Shown in pieces: positions 16,194-25,832 of a DNA stretch of 64,000 nt (position 1 is the first letter of the stretch; each line of letters begins with the position of its first letter). This DNA comes from an uncultured Aquimarina sp. (GTDB lineage Bacteria; Bacteroidota; Bacteroidia; Flavobacteriales; Flavobacteriaceae). The notes under the pieces are model-generated. The model saw only the letters and a list, made by a program, of their open reading frames with translations, made no database searches and had not been told where the DNA came from. The stretch is taken from contig CANMDH010000025.1 in assembly GCA_947496555.1 (NCBI GenBank), positions 1-64,000 of the forward strand, written 5' to 3'. The translations under genes were made by a program, and so were the position numbers.

Positions 16194-16636
16194 AATATTT
16201 TAATACTTAATGAGAGTTCTTCGAACTTCATCGGTTAAACATTGTCATATTCTTTTTACTCTATTTTTATCAAGTGGCTTTTCAAATTTCACATACTCCA
16301 CTTCCTCTTGCAAGGGGGATGGTCAGTCCCTTTTTTGACCTTGTTTTTTTGTGTGATATAACGTTACATATATAAGTTGGTGTTAGGGCAAATAAGCCCG
16401 AATCAATTAATGTAGCAGTGCATTTTCATTTCTTATTAAACTCATAAAAATTAATGCACTTGCAAAAAAATAGCCTTTTGGCCTTGCACTAATTTACGAA
16501 TTTTTCGACTGCCATTATTACTTCTGATTATTGGCAAAGAATATCATATTTTAACTACGGTTTTAATGATTTTGGCACTTATGGATTATATGCTACCCAA
16601 AATAAAAAACAAAAGCTTGTTTGAGTGACCGTATTT
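16194..16636. other. Intergenic region without a recognisable gene
   Basis: No frame with coding character was found. It contains two GCAAGG or GCAAAA blocks near ATTAATGCACTTGCAAAA (16448-16465) and a run of T at 16331-16352. The downstream end runs into a remnant of the glycosylase gene. Confidence 0.5.
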
Positions 16637-16712
16637 GCAGATCAAATCATCACCTTCAACAAATCCCCAACCCACAAAAACCAATAATAAGCCGACAATA
16701 TCGGTTAGCATA
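16637..16712 (+). pseudogene. 5' remnant of a second SMUG2-like glycosylase gene
   Basis: The run CAAATCATCACCTTCAACAA and on through TCGGTTAGCA matches the start of the intact gene at about 15043-15110 (CAAATCATCAACTTCTACAA and so on), with substitutions and small gaps. The frame is broken. It lies about 180 bases before the large synthase gene. Confidence 0.7.
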
Positions 16713-16893
16713 AGCCGTTAATTAACAGCATACAATACTATAAAAAACATTAACATTTAAATATTGGGGCATTCATGATGTGATAGGTTTTTGTCTACTC
16801 TTTGTACACTTTTTTTTAACAATTTATTTCTTCAACTCCACGTATTATACACTTCATTTGTACGCAATAATTCTTTAACAAAAAAATGAATAA

Positions 16894-19800
16894 ATGGACA
16901 AATTAACTCAGTTTCTTAGCGAACTGTTAACCAACAAAGACAAATTAGACCGTTTTAATTCAGGCTCGAGCGAGGCCGAAATTGCTAGCAATCGACAGCA
17001 CATGTTGAATGCAGCGGGAGTGAAACACACAGAAGAGATCATTGGGATGGCTACCCAGGATTTGCAAAAATTAATGAAGACAGCGCTGACTCAAAAAACC
17101 GACAATGATCTGGAAACAACAATTTGCGATCTGATCGCGAAGCAAATGCTGGATCATCCAGAACGGATTGCCATTATCGATGGCGAGACCAAAATTGATT
17201 ATAAGAGCCTCATGAAACGGGCCAGTGAGGTAGCCGGAGAGCTCAAAAACCGTGAGGTAGCACCAGGGTCACTAGTGGGGGTGTGTATGCACCGCTCCTG
17301 GGAACTGGTTGCTGCTCTAATTGGGGTGATGCAAGCGGGATGTGCATATGTACCGTTGGATCCTGCATACCCACAAGATCGGGTGCGATATATGCTAGCG
17401 CATTCTCGTGCTGTGGCAGCTATCGTAGATAATGACAGCGCTGCCAATCTATGCAGCGGAGTGCGTGAGCTGGTGTGGATGCATAAAGTGGGTGATCATA
17501 CCGATAGCTCGGTACGACCATCGGCAAACGATTTGGCATACGTTATCTATACTTCGGGTTCTACGGGACGACCAAAAGGAGTCGCTGTCGAGCATAGCAG
17601 TGTGGTGGCCATGCGCCAGTCTATGCGAGAGAAATTCAGTGATGAAGAGCTGAAAGGAGTATTTGCTGGTGCCTCGGTTTGTTTCGATACTTCGGTGATG
17701 GAAATTATGGGCACTTTGTCGCTTGGTGGCACTATCATACTGGCCAAAAACGCCCTTGAGCTTACCAAGCTTGCTGCAGTAGATCAGATAAGAACCTGCG
17801 TAATGGTTGCATCGGCGGTGCAGGCATTACTCGCTACCGAAAAATTACCCGAGGGGATACGATGTCTGGTATTTGGTGGCGAAGCGCTGAAACGCTCACT
17901 GGTAGAACAGGTGTATGCACTAAGGCCTGATCTACGCGTATTAAATGCATATGGTCCTACCGAAGATACCGTGTATTCGACTATTGCCGAAGTTCCGGCA
18001 GGTACCCAAGTGGTTACGATCGGCAAATCGGTACCAAACTCGCGTGCATATATTTTGGATGATGCTTTGCAACCCGTTTCTACTGGGGAAGCTGGAGAAT
18101 TGTACCTGGCAGGAAGCAAGCTTGCACGTGGATACTTGTACGACGAAGCGATGACAAAGGAGCGTTTTATTGAGATGGAACCTAGTGATCTGATTCCAGA
18201 TAATCGGTTGTATAAAACCGGTGATTTGTGTCGCTGGACCGAAGATGGAGAGATCGAATTTCTGGGCCGAGTTGACCAACAAGTAAAGATCAGGGGCTTT
18301 CGAATTGAACTTGAAGAAATTGAGTCGACACTCGAGTCGATGCAAGGTGTTGACGCTGCGGCAGCGGCTGCCGTAGACGGGGGCTTTGGTCAGAAAATAC
18401 TGGTCGTCTATGTGGTGAGTCGGGACGAAACAGTAACAACCGCAAGCGTCAAGTCCTATATATCACAACGACTACCAAAATATATGGTCCCACAAGTGGT
18501 GAAATACCTAAAGGCACTACCGCTTTTACCCAATGATAAACTCGATCGCAAGAAACTTATGAGTCTTGAAGGGGAGGTGCGTCTTGAACAAGGAACAGAT
18601 GCATTAAAGCCAAGTGCTGACGCTGTCAATAGCACCAACATGCTCATACAACGTTTGGTAGGCTCAAACAACGAGCAGCAAGCGGCGATGCTATCCATCA
18701 TTCAGAGTGAGGTGGCTACGCTCCTTAACTTAGGTGATCCTGCACATGTATTGCCAGACCATTCATTCGATGGCCTTGGCCTTGACTCACTTACTACCTT
18801 TGAGTTGAGTGTTCGGCTCACCAAATTATTAGGTCAGGAGTTGCCGGCTAGCGCGATCTTTGAACACGCTACCCCAAATGCACTGGTCAATTATATGATC
18901 AATATGAAGGGAAATGGCTCAAGCACTAATACCTGTTCAGCAAATAAGGTGCAGCATGTGGCTACAGATACGCTTGCCAGCTTCCAGACACATATGCAGT
19001 CCAGTCATCCCACATTTCAGGCTGCCAAAGCATCTGCGTGGAGCGCCACGGATAAGAGCAAGCTGGTTCAAGAAGTCTTGCGCATGGTGAACGACGATCG
19101 CAGAAACCCTTATAGTAAAGTATTACGAACGGGAAGCGCAACCCGGGGTATCGTAGGTGATGCTTATAATGATGAAGAGCAAGAAGCAATTATATGGACA
19201 ACCAATCTCTATCTTGGCTTGAACCGCGATCCGGAAGTCATGAAAGAAGCTTCTATAGCCTTAGAACGTTTTGGCACCGGAATGGGCACCTCGGCTGCAG
19301 CATCGGGTATGACCAATCAACATCTGGAGTTTGAAACAGAGTTTGCCGAGTTAGTAGGAAAACCCAGTGCTTGTCTGTTTCCAACAGGCTACACAGCCAA
19401 TGTTGGAGCGGTTGCAGGGCTCCTGGGGAAAAACGATGTTGTGGTTATCGATCAGCTCTGTCACGCATCTATTGTTGATGGCGCTCGTTTATGCGGTGCG
19501 ACTATTAGAACGTTCCAACACAACAATGCAGCTGACCTGGAGGCTGTTCTTACCTCTGAAATGTCACCCTATCGTACTATTCTAGTGGTTCTGGAAGGCG
19601 TATATAGTATGGGTGAAGGCGCCGCACCGGTTGCAGAGATCGTGCGCATGGCAAAAAAATATAATGCACTCGTTCTAGTGGACGAAGCGCATTCTTTTGG
19701 CTTTTATGGTGAAGGTGGGGCTGGTATTTGTGCTGCTCAAGGCGTTACTGAAGAGGTGGATTTCATCATGACAACCCTCAGTAAAGCACTGGGTAGTCTT

Positions 19801-20655
19801 GGTGGCGTTGTTGCGGCTAGCCAGGAACACGTTGACCTTTTGAAGTCGTCTTCGAGAGCGTACATCTTTCAGGCTTCTATTAGCCCGGCAGATATGGCAG
19901 CAGCACTCACTTCATTACGACGCCTCCGTTCTGATGACGCATTGCGTGAGCGATTGTGGGATACGACGCGTTACATGCGCCAGCAATTCGAAGATGCAGG
20001 ATATGATCTGGGGACTGGAGACGGACCTATCGTTACTCCTCACTTTGGCGATAAGGATAAACTTTATGCAATAGTACAGAGCTTATATCAGCGCGGTGTT
20101 CAAACATCGGCAGTAACGTATCCGATTGTAGAAAGCGGACGAGGACGCTTACGACTTATCTGCTCGGCAGCTCATACACGTGAAGACGTAGACAAGACAC
20201 TAGAAGCGCTCATCGAAGCAGAACGTGAAGTAGACGAGCAACTTGCTGCAACGCGGGATGAAACAAGGGACTCAAACATAACACAGACTGATGTCGAGGT
20301 ATGGGGCAATGCATTTGCTGACTACCTGAAAACATCAATAGCCGAAGTTTCTGGGCCAACCCCAAATCTTGCCATATCTGTTAGTGTTTCTGAACAGTCT
20401 GAACCCATCACTATTTTATGTAAAGATAGAGACGTGACATTGAGTGCTCATATAGGTGGTGATTTGCCTTCTTGCTCGTTGCTTCTTACGGATAAGGCTG
20501 CGGTTTCTGCTTTGCAGGCATCTGATGTACAAGGACTGCTTAAAAGCATATGCAAGGGTAGCTGTTTGCTAAAAGGGCAAGTCGAACCATTTATATGGCT
20601 TATTGGTCGAATGGTAGATCAGCGAAAGGGTGTCCTTATGTATGCTGATTCGTAG
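16894..20655 (+). CDS. NRPS-like A-PCP-alpha-oxoamine synthase-SCP2-like fusion
   Basis: 1253 residues with four parts. The adenylation domain (about 75-560) has [14 protein letters not shown] (A3, about residue 215), FDTSVMEI (A4), NAYGPTED (A5), YKTGDLCRW, and [11 protein letters not shown] (A10). A carrier domain follows, with the phosphopantetheine Ser632 in [10 protein letters not shown]. The PLP alpha-oxoamine synthase domain (about 715-1110) has [16 protein letters not shown] and its Schiff-base Lys964 in [14 protein letters not shown]-terminal segment (about 1140-1253) resembles an SCP2-type sterol-carrier fold. The expected chemistry is activation of an acid, loading on the carrier, then decarboxylative condensation with an amino acid to release an alpha-aminoketone. 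The Asp in A4 suggests an amino acid substrate. GC content is clearly higher than its neighbours. No condensation, thioesterase or pathway genes flank it, and it needs a 4'-phosphopantetheinyl transferase from elsewhere. Confidence 0.88.
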   Translation: MDKLTQFLSELLTNKDKLDRFNSGSSEAEIASNRQHMLNAAGVKHTEEIIGMATQDLQKLMKTALTQKTDNDLETTICDLIAKQMLDHPERIAIIDGETKIDYKSLMKRASEVAGELKNREVAPGSLVGVCMHRSWELVAALIGVMQAGCAYVPLDPAYPQDRVRYMLAHSRAVAAIVDNDSAANLCSGVRELVWMHKVGDHTDSSVRPSANDLAYVIYTSGSTGRPKGVAVEHSSVVAMRQSMREKFSDEELKGVFAGASVCFDTSVMEIMGTLSLGGTIILAKNALELTKLAAVDQIRTCVMVASAVQALLATEKLPEGIRCLVFGGEALKRSLVEQVYALRPDLRVLNAYGPTEDTVYSTIAEVPAGTQVVTIGKSVPNSRAYILDDALQPVSTGEAGELYLAGSKLARGYLYDEAMTKERFIEMEPSDLIPDNRLYKTGDLCRWTEDGEIEFLGRVDQQVKIRGFRIELEEIESTLESMQGVDAAAAAAVDGGFGQKILVVYVVSRDETVTTASVKSYISQRLPKYMVPQVVKYLKALPLLPNDKLDRKKLMSLEGEVRLEQGTDALKPSADAVNSTNMLIQRLVGSNNEQQAAMLSIIQSEVATLLNLGDPAHVLPDHSFDGLGLDSLTTFELSVRLTKLLGQELPASAIFEHATPNALVNYMINMKGNGSSTNTCSANKVQHVATDTLASFQTHMQSSHPTFQAAKASAWSATDKSKLVQEVLRMVNDDRRNPYSKVLRTGSATRGIVGDAYNDEEQEAIIWTTNLYLGLNRDPEVMKEASIALERFGTGMGTSAAASGMTNQHLEFETEFAELVGKPSACLFPTGYTANVGAVAGLLGKNDVVVIDQLCHASIVDGARLCGATIRTFQHNNAADLEAVLTSEMSPYRTILVVLEGVYSMGEGAAPVAEIVRMAKKYNALVLVDEAHSFGFYGEGGAGICAAQGVTEEVDFIMTTLSKALGSLGGVVAASQEHVDLLKSSSRAYIFQASISPADMAAALTSLRRLRSDDALRERLWDTTRYMRQQFEDAGYDLGTGDGPIVTPHFGDKDKLYAIVQSLYQRGVQTSAVTYPIVESGRGRLRLICSAAHTREDVDKTLEALIEAEREVDEQLAATRDETRDSNITQTDVEVWGNAFADYLKTSIAEVSGPTPNLAISVSVSEQSEPITILCKDRDVTLSAHIGGDLPSCSLLLTDKAAVSALQASDVQGLLKSICKGSCLLKGQVEPFIWLIGRMVDQRKGVLMYADS

Positions 20656-20667
20656 GATGTGCTAGAC

Positions 20668-20773
20668 TTATTTGGTGATGTGGTTCTATTAACGTACCTC
20701 AGATATTGGTCAATATAAAAAGAAAGAGAAAGAGTGGTATATTGATATGTATTTGAGGGCGTTGACTTTGTAG
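20668..20773 (+). pseudogene. 3' remnant of a second SMUG2-like glycosylase gene
   Basis: The sequence TTATTTGGTGATGTGGTTCT on to GGCGTTGACTTTGTAG aligns with the last 110 bases of the intact gene (LFGEVVPLTHPRYIIQY to the stop). It has substitutions and a two-base deletion that gives an early TAA. It begins just 12 bases after the synthase stop codon. Confidence 0.85.
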
Positions 20774-20794
20774 TCATACTTCTTATTTTGAACC

Positions 20795-20990
20795 TTGTCC
20801 TTCGACAACACTTCGAAAAGTTCAGTGTGATAGCTCAGGAACCGGGTAGTCGAAGTTTGACTGTCCGGACTTCGAGTGCCTCAGTCCTCAATCACATCCG
20901 AACCGTATCCCTTCGGCGACAGTTCGACACATTTCGACAAACTCAATGGCCCAGCTCATTGTGGCAGTTCAGGAACCGGTTGGTCGAAGG
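20795..20990. repeat. Dispersed CTTCGA/TCGAAG repeat cluster
   Basis: TTCGACAA, TCGAAG, TTCAGGAACCGG and GGACTTCGAGTGCCTCAGTC recur, sharing blocks with the 79-bp array at 15757-15985. Two halves are similar: AGCTCAGGAACCGGGTAGTCGAAG (about 20836) and a later CAGGAACCGGTTGGTCGAAGGG (about 20970). Frames crossing it are not coding. Confidence 0.7.
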
Positions 20991-21110
20991 GTTATATATG
21001 CTGCATGTGGTAACTAATAATCAAAAGTTGATATTTATCATTATTTCAGTAGCGGGGATACGCTATATTCGCTATCTTTAATAGGTATACAACTTAAAAC
21101 AATATGCATT

Positions 21111-21293
21111 ATGGAATTCATGGAAATTATAGACAAGAATGGTCAATCGCATCTTATTAATCCCAATCATATTTCAGCATTATGCGAAATAGACGGTCGA
21201 TGTAAAATTAATTTAATGGGGCATGATTACATCATCACCAAAGAAACCATGGAAGATGTAAAACTGCATCTTACTTCTTTTAAGCATTATTAG
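21111..21293 (+). CDS. Small conserved-looking protein (60 aa)
   Basis: 60 residues, MEFMEIIDKNGQSHLINPNH and following. The body alternates strand-like segments (KINLMGHDYIIT) and a terminal helix (KETMEDVKLHLTSFKHY), like small flagellar-FlbD-like or phage Arc-like beta proteins that are common and unstudied in Bacteroidota. Start chosen at the first ATG; a second ATG follows four codons in. A TATCTTTA box lies about 35 bases upstream and could be a promoter -7 element. Confidence 0.55.
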   Translation: MEFMEIIDKNGQSHLINPNHISALCEIDGRCKINLMGHDYIITKETMEDVKLHLTSFKHY

Positions 21294-21304
21294 GAAATGT
21301 CGTT

Positions 21305-21480
21305 TATTGAACCCTGAGGTACTCGAAGGGTAAAAATATTCGAACTTCGGTTTCGAGACCCTCAACCTACGATCTAATCCATAGTTGGGATACGAAGGGT
21401 GAGGCTCTCGAACCCTGGGGTTATAGAATGCTAAACTAATAGCGAAATCGAAGGGTGAGGCTCTCGAACCCTGGGGTGAG
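21305..21480. repeat. Dispersed GAAGGGTGAGGCTCTCGAAC repeat, two copies
   Basis: The 27-base core GAAGGGTGAGGCTCTCGAAC plus CCTGGGG occurs at 21394 and 21450, 56 bases apart, and a degenerate inverted half (GAACCCTGAGGTACTCGAAG) lies at about 21309. The core is also found at 15757 and, split by a 24-base insert, at 22260. It sits at the convergent 3' ends of the flanking genes. Confidence 0.8.
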
Positions 21481-21484
21481 CTAT

Positions 21485-22075
21485 CTATTCCTCCTCATCA
21501 AACCCTACCATAACAGGTACGGGATCTTCATCTATTGAATTTACCGATACTAAGGGTTCTTCTGTTTCTTCTACTGTTGTTTCAGCAGGAACCGAATCTT
21601 TGATAGCGTTAAATCGCTCAAGTTTTGCTACATCACCTTCTTCTCCAGAGAAATAAGGGAACACATCCATAATCGGAGATTCTGCAACGGCAGGGATGGT
21701 ATAATCACCCATGGTGTTATTCATAGCTTCGTTGGTATTATCAAAAGCTTCTTTTACATCATTTGCCTGTATCAATAAGTACATATTCGATTTACGTTCT
21801 TTACCACTCTCTTCATCATAGGCAATGAGTGATACTTTAGATTTAAACCATCGGTCAGAGTTTTCAAAAGGGTGGATCTCTGCATAATTGGCTACTTTGA
21901 TGTTGGTGATTTTAAATTCTTCACTTACATAAGCCGACATTTCTTCGTTAATTCTGGATTCGGCTTCGGTATACGATATAGCATCGACCAAATAAGGTTC
22001 GGTAGTCATTTTCTGTACTCCAGATTCATCTGTTTTTCTGTATTTCACTTTACATTCGTACCAAGTTGCACTCAT
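21485..22075 (-). CDS. DUF4494 family protein
   Basis: 196 residues from the ATG at 22073-22075 (MSATWYECKVKYRK), the usual start of the family; another in-frame ATG lies nine codons upstream. DUF4494 features are WYECKVKYRKTDESG, EPYLVDAISYTEAE, SDRWFKSKVSLIAYDEESG and a late ESPIMDVFPYF. A variable acidic tail (about 130-196) extends it. Widespread in Bacteroidota, cytoplasmic, function unknown. Confidence 0.85.
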   Translation of the reverse strand: MSATWYECKVKYRKTDESGVQKMTTEPYLVDAISYTEAESRINEEMSAYVSEEFKITNIKVANYAEIHPFENSDRWFKSKVSLIAYDEESGKERKSNMYLLIQANDVKEAFDNTNEAMNNTMGDYTIPAVAESPIMDVFPYFSGEEGDVAKLERFNAIKDSVPAETTVEETEEPLVSVNSIDEDPVPVMVGFDEEE

Positions 22076-22194
22076 AGTTTTTTGGGTTTTATTGGGCGCC
22101 AAATATAGAGGATAAAGTAGGTTCTAGAGATGATTATTATAAATAGATATTCACAATTTTCGAAGAGTGTTGTTATCAGTTTCGAAGTCAGTGA

Positions 22195-22311
22195 TTTATT
22201 GATTCATTGAGCTCGGGAGTTCGATCCTTCGGGAGCCTCAGGATCCTTGTTAAGGTATAGAAGGGTGAGGTGTCATACTGAGCTTGTCGAAGTGCTCTCG
22301 AACCCTGAGAT
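22195..22311. repeat. Dispersed repeat with inserted 24-bp block
   Basis: GAAGGGTGAGG at 22260 and CTCTCGAACCCTGAG at 22294-22308 are the two halves of the core seen at 21394. Between them is TGTCATACTGAGCTTGTCGA plus AGTG. The sequence ends at the stop codon of the cyclase gene. Confidence 0.7.
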
Positions 22312-23394
22312 CTACACCCGATCTATCGTATGAATATTCACTTCCTTTTGCTTTCCTTTGAGTAAAACACTACCTAAAAATTTGGTGGATAGATTTTTAT
22401 TCGTGTGTAAGTCTGCCAAAAGTTTTTCAGAAATAAGAAGCAATACATGGTGTTTGTTACATTCGCCTTGAATGCGGGCCGAGGTATTAATCACATCACC
22501 ATGATAGGCAATTTCTTTTTTGATCACACCCACTTCAGTAACCATTAAAAGTCCGCCGTGCAATCCTGCCTTAAATTCGGGTACCACCCCATATTTATCG
22601 AGGTAGTATTGCGATTTGCTTTGTTTCTTCTGCTGAAAAGCAAAAAAGAGCGCTACGCAGTTGTTGTTGGCCAATCCTTTTTTATAGGGCCAGCTTAGAA
22701 CGGCTTCGTCACCTACATATTGATAGATTTCTGCATCGTATTTAGGGACCACCTCGTTAAGATCATAAAAACAATCTTGTATAAACTGGCTGTATTTAAA
22801 ATGCCCAAGGTTTTCGGCAATAGTGGTAGAATCTTTTAGATCCAGGAACATAAAGATGCGTTTCTCTTCTTGTGGATTTCGGTATTTACCCAGTAACATT
22901 TTTAAAAAGACCCCTTTTCCAAACTTTTCAGTAGCGATTTTTATAAATGAAAAAACAAAAGAAACCAAAATGATATATAAAATTGCGGTCCAAAAAGCTT
23001 TGTCGTCTACCCACCAGCCACGATTGGTTTCTAATGGGAGATCATAAACCTCTGAAAAGACTTTTATCACAAACGTGAATACCGCTAAGGTCATTATAAA
23101 ATATACAATAGTTCTAAGAATAATATCAAAGGCAAGCGATAATCGATTGGAAGTATATTTATCAAAAAAGAAATCGATGGTAGCATATAAAAAACCTACC
23201 AGGGCACCAATCGACATAAATCCTTGTATGGCTTTTATGGTTCCTTCCATTCCTCTGAAATCTTCTATAACGGTGACACCATACTCTTCATCCATACCAT
23301 AATATCTAAAAATACCATATAGTGCCATAACCACTGCCCAGAATAAAACAGATTGCCATAGGAGGTTTAGATATTGTTTCAGGTTACGATTCAT
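22312..23394 (-). CDS. Membrane-bound class III adenylate/guanylate cyclase
   Basis: 360 residues. Four membrane helices occupy 1-165. The catalytic domain has FMFLDLKDSTTIAE (first metal Asp), YVGDEAVLSW (second metal Asp), HGDVINTSARIQGECN (transition-state Asn and Arg) and KGKQKEVNIHTI at the end. The substrate-specifying Lys/Asp pair is not clear by eye, so cAMP or cGMP cannot be assigned. Membrane and cyclase halves are joined without HAMP. A second cyclase, with HAMP, is 4 kb away on the other strand. Confidence 0.85.
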   Translation of the reverse strand: MNRNLKQYLNLLWQSVLFWAVVMALYGIFRYYGMDEEYGVTVIEDFRGMEGTIKAIQGFMSIGALVGFLYATIDFFFDKYTSNRLSLAFDIILRTIVYFIMTLAVFTFVIKVFSEVYDLPLETNRGWWVDDKAFWTAILYIILVSFVFSFIKIATEKFGKGVFLKMLLGKYRNPQEEKRIFMFLDLKDSTTIAENLGHFKYSQFIQDCFYDLNEVVPKYDAEIYQYVGDEAVLSWPYKKGLANNNCVALFFAFQQKKQSKSQYYLDKYGVVPEFKAGLHGGLLMVTEVGVIKKEIAYHGDVINTSARIQGECNKHHVLLLISEKLLADLHTNKNLSTKFLGSVLLKGKQKEVNIHTIDRV

Positions 23395-23426
23395 AGTAGT
23401 ATCAAAAAAAGTATACTTAGTTATAG

Positions 23427-24302
23427 TTAGAATAACGAGTGAACTCCGTTTTCTAAGGCATATAAGACATCAATCTCTTTATGGGTCAACGCTCTATTGT
23501 ATAGGGACAACTCATCAAACAATCCAATATATCCCAATCCAAGATAAATATTTGATAAGTCGAGATCCCAGGTAAACGGTGTGTCGATATTAGTTCGTGT
23601 TCCTTTTAATTCTGCGTTGATATACAAACTTGCCTGACCATTTTTGGTATTTAAGTTTGAAAAATTAATCAAAATGTGGGTCCATTGATCCTTACCAAAC
23701 GGAGGATTTTTTACTCCGGTTAGTTTATCCATAAATACAGGGTTTTCGTTATCGGGTCCCTCTGGATTTGGGTTCCATACATCTCGATCGCCAATAACCC
23801 CTAATCTGAAATCTCTAGGGTTTTCTTTGGTGAAATCTACCCAGATTGAAGCATCGTTATAACTTACATCGGTGATTTGTATGGGATCACAATAACCGGG
23901 TTCTAGATCTGTGGCCGGGTCTAACTTCAACCAAAATGAAACAGCACCGCTCCAATCGTTAGTATTGTACGAAATATTATCCTTGCTAGGGTAGTAGATG
24001 TACCCCTTGCTACGTTCGGTAAACAAAAGTACGTCTCCAAAGCGACCTTCACCCTTGGTAATGCGAATATCAGGTTTATGCAATCCCACTTGTGCAGAAT
24101 CTCTTGCTTTGCGATTAGGAACTGTATATAATTGTTTATCCCCCAAGGCAAAATCGGCATCGATTCCTTGATCAAACGAGGAGTAAAAAGTTAAGGCTGC
24201 TTTAAGATCTGCTTTACTAGTATCGGTTTCACAGGAAGTAAATAATAGTAAAACAACTGTATTTAAAAATAGAATAACGAGGGTGTTTTTGTTGTGTAAC
24301 AT
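23427..24302 (-). CDS. LamG/concanavalin-like lipoprotein
   Basis: 291 residues with a lipobox (VVLLLFTSCETD). The mature part is a single LamG jelly roll: WSGAVSFWLKLDP near residue 115, DQWTHILINFSN, ASLYINAELKGT, and the terminal GYIGLFDELSLYNRALT with HKEI, typical of this fold. Related proteins bind or act on polysaccharides on the cell surface. It is 32 bases upstream of the cyclase gene on the same strand and could be cotranscribed. Confidence 0.8.
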   Translation of the reverse strand: MLHNKNTLVILFLNTVVLLLFTSCETDTSKADLKAALTFYSSFDQGIDADFALGDKQLYTVPNRKARDSAQVGLHKPDIRITKGEGRFGDVLLFTERSKGYIYYPSKDNISYNTNDWSGAVSFWLKLDPATDLEPGYCDPIQITDVSYNDASIWVDFTKENPRDFRLGVIGDRDVWNPNPEGPDNENPVFMDKLTGVKNPPFGKDQWTHILINFSNLNTKNGQASLYINAELKGTRTNIDTPFTWDLDLSNIYLGLGYIGLFDELSLYNRALTHKEIDVLYALENGVHSLF

Positions 24303-24339
24303 GTTGACGGTTTTATGGATCAGATGTAAAAGTATTATT

Positions 24340-24601
24340 TTAATTGTTGTTGGTCACAGGTTTAAGATAATTTTGATTTGCATATTCACCAATTTTGGTT
24401 CCCAATTTGTGTCCTTCTTCAGAATCATATCTAAAATGAATCCCTAAATATACTCTGGACATCGATTATCTTCTGATTCCATGTGGTTATTATTTCTGAA
24501 GAATAATTCTTTGTTGTTTCTTTAGGCTTACAGCTCTGTATAATAATTAAACCGATCAAAATAAATACCAGTGTAATTCTCTTGTTAGTGGTTGTTTTCA
24601 T
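24340..24601 (-). pseudogene. Remnant of a vanadium haloperoxidase/PAP2-type lipoprotein gene
   Basis: On the minus strand an intact start (MKTTTNKRITLVFILIGLII, then IQSCKPKETT, a lipobox) runs for 56 codons to a TAG. Just before that, in another frame, LGIHFRYDSEEGHKLGTKIG and EYANQNYLKPVTNNN reads to a stop. This second part is the C-terminal end of vanadium-dependent haloperoxidase/PAP2 proteins, which carry the ligand His in a GIHxRxDxxxG motif. The 400-residue middle is missing, so the gene is a deletion and frameshift relic. Confidence 0.75.
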
Positions 24602-24782
24602 GGTTATTTGTGTGAGTGTTAATAGTTTTTAACCCATTGTATTTATAAAAATACGTATATTTTTACGGTTTGACCAGAGTAGATATTATCTTACAAACTA
24701 GCTGACTGTTTGAGATTATTTGAAATGAAGAATTATTTAACCTTTCTGATTACTTATTTAGTTTAACACCTTTTATACACAA

Positions 24783-24808
24783 ACAAACATTAGTTTGTGC
24801 TATCTTTA
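24783..24808 (+). promoter_or_regulatory. Candidate operator and promoter for the ferredoxin-like gene
   Basis: ACAAAC-ATTA-GTTTGT (24783-24798) is an inverted repeat of six-base arms. It abuts TATCTTTA (24801-24808), a possible -7 box of the TAnnTTTG type. This arrangement suits repression, but no regulator gene is adjacent. Confidence 0.4.
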
Positions 24809-24839
24809 TGTTCTATATAATTGTATTAAACCATGCACT

Positions 24840-25058
24840 ATGACCAACGACGTAAGAAAAGAATATAGCAACAAAGAAATTACCATTGTATGGAAACCTG
24901 GCAAATGTATTCATGCAGGAGTTTGTGTGAAAACGTTGCCCAATGTATATGATCCCCAGGAAAAACCCTGGATTTCTCCAGAGAATGCTACTACCGAAGC
25001 ACTCATAAAACAAATAAATCAATGCCCCTCTGGCGCTTTGAGTTATTACCAAAAATGA
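24840..25058 (+). CDS. Divergent (Fer4_19-type) iron-sulfur protein
   Basis: 72 residues from the ATG at 24840 (MTNDVRKEYSNKEITIVWKP); an earlier in-frame ATG at 24795 lies within the presumed promoter. KCIHAGVCVKTLP and NQCPSGALSYY contain Cys residues spaced as in the divergent 4Fe-4S mono-cluster family (CxHxGxC...CPxGAL). It is probably an electron carrier or a redox-regulated small protein. The next gene, an AhpD-like protein, is 135 bases downstream on the same strand and may be functionally linked. Confidence 0.8.
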   Translation: MTNDVRKEYSNKEITIVWKPGKCIHAGVCVKTLPNVYDPQEKPWISPENATTEALIKQINQCPSGALSYYQK

Positions 25059-25193
25059 GATAAGATTCTTTTAAGTACAACACTCTTTAATTTTATTTAC
25101 TGAAAGTAAGGTTATTTACAACTTTGGCGCGTATTAATTGCACGCTATCGAATCATTTAGTAACTTTAAATTACCAACATAATATATTCTCCA

Positions 25194-25772
25194 ATGAAAA
25201 CCATCAGCACTATCCTCGAAGATCCTATTACTACACCCGAACTTGAAAATACATTTGAAACCATTAGACAAGAACTAGGCGCCCCTTTTGTTCCCAACTT
25301 TTTTCAGGTATGGGGAAATGCCCCGCATGCTCTACAAGGAATTGTTCCTGCTATGAAACATATTTTGGGAAGTGGAATGCTAGATCGCAGACTTAAAGAG
25401 ATGATCATGATTGCCGTGTCCTCTTTTAAACATTGTAATTACTGTGAAGCAGCCCACCAGGTATTTTGCTCTAGTATGGGTGCTTTACCCGAACAGATTG
25501 AGCATTTGATGAACAAACACACATTGCGTGAAATTGATAACCCAAAAGAAAAGGCCGCTATAGATTTTTCTATAAAATTAGCCAAAGACCCTAATTCGTC
25601 TAATCAAGATGATTTTTCAAAGTTAGAGGCCCTGGGGTATTCTAAACCTGAAATTCTGGAAATCATTGGTATGTCTGGCATGGCCGTTTTTTATAGTCAT
25701 CTGGCTTCTGCAACTAAGATTAAGATCGATAAAGGCTTTCAAGAAGCTCTTTCTAAGCAATCTGTGAAGTAG
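25194..25772 (+). CDS. Carboxymuconolactone decarboxylase/AhpD-like protein
   Basis: 192 residues, all-helical. The redox motif CNYCEAAHQVF (CxxCxxxH) lies at about residues 82-92, after KEMIMIAVSSFKH, as in AhpD-type alkylhydroperoxidases. The N-terminus (residues 1-60) fits the family's capping region (APFVPNFFQVWGNAPHALQG). It likely reduces peroxides with the two Cys, using an unknown electron donor. Confidence 0.85.
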   Translation: MKTISTILEDPITTPELENTFETIRQELGAPFVPNFFQVWGNAPHALQGIVPAMKHILGSGMLDRRLKEMIMIAVSSFKHCNYCEAAHQVFCSSMGALPEQIEHLMNKHTLREIDNPKEKAAIDFSIKLAKDPNSSNQDDFSKLEALGYSKPEILEIIGMSGMAVFYSHLASATKIKIDKGFQEALSKQSVK

Positions 25773-25832
25773 TTATCTACATTGTGATTACTATTTTAAC
25801 AACAAAAACGTTTATAGCCTATACGTATACTT

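Noticed and set aside
16448-16490. Imperfect palindrome around ATTAATGCACTTGCAAAA
   Set aside because: The arms match too poorly to claim a terminator or operator.
20788-21081. 97-codon frame on the plus strand
   Set aside because: It runs through the dispersed TCGAAG repeat and has no coding character.
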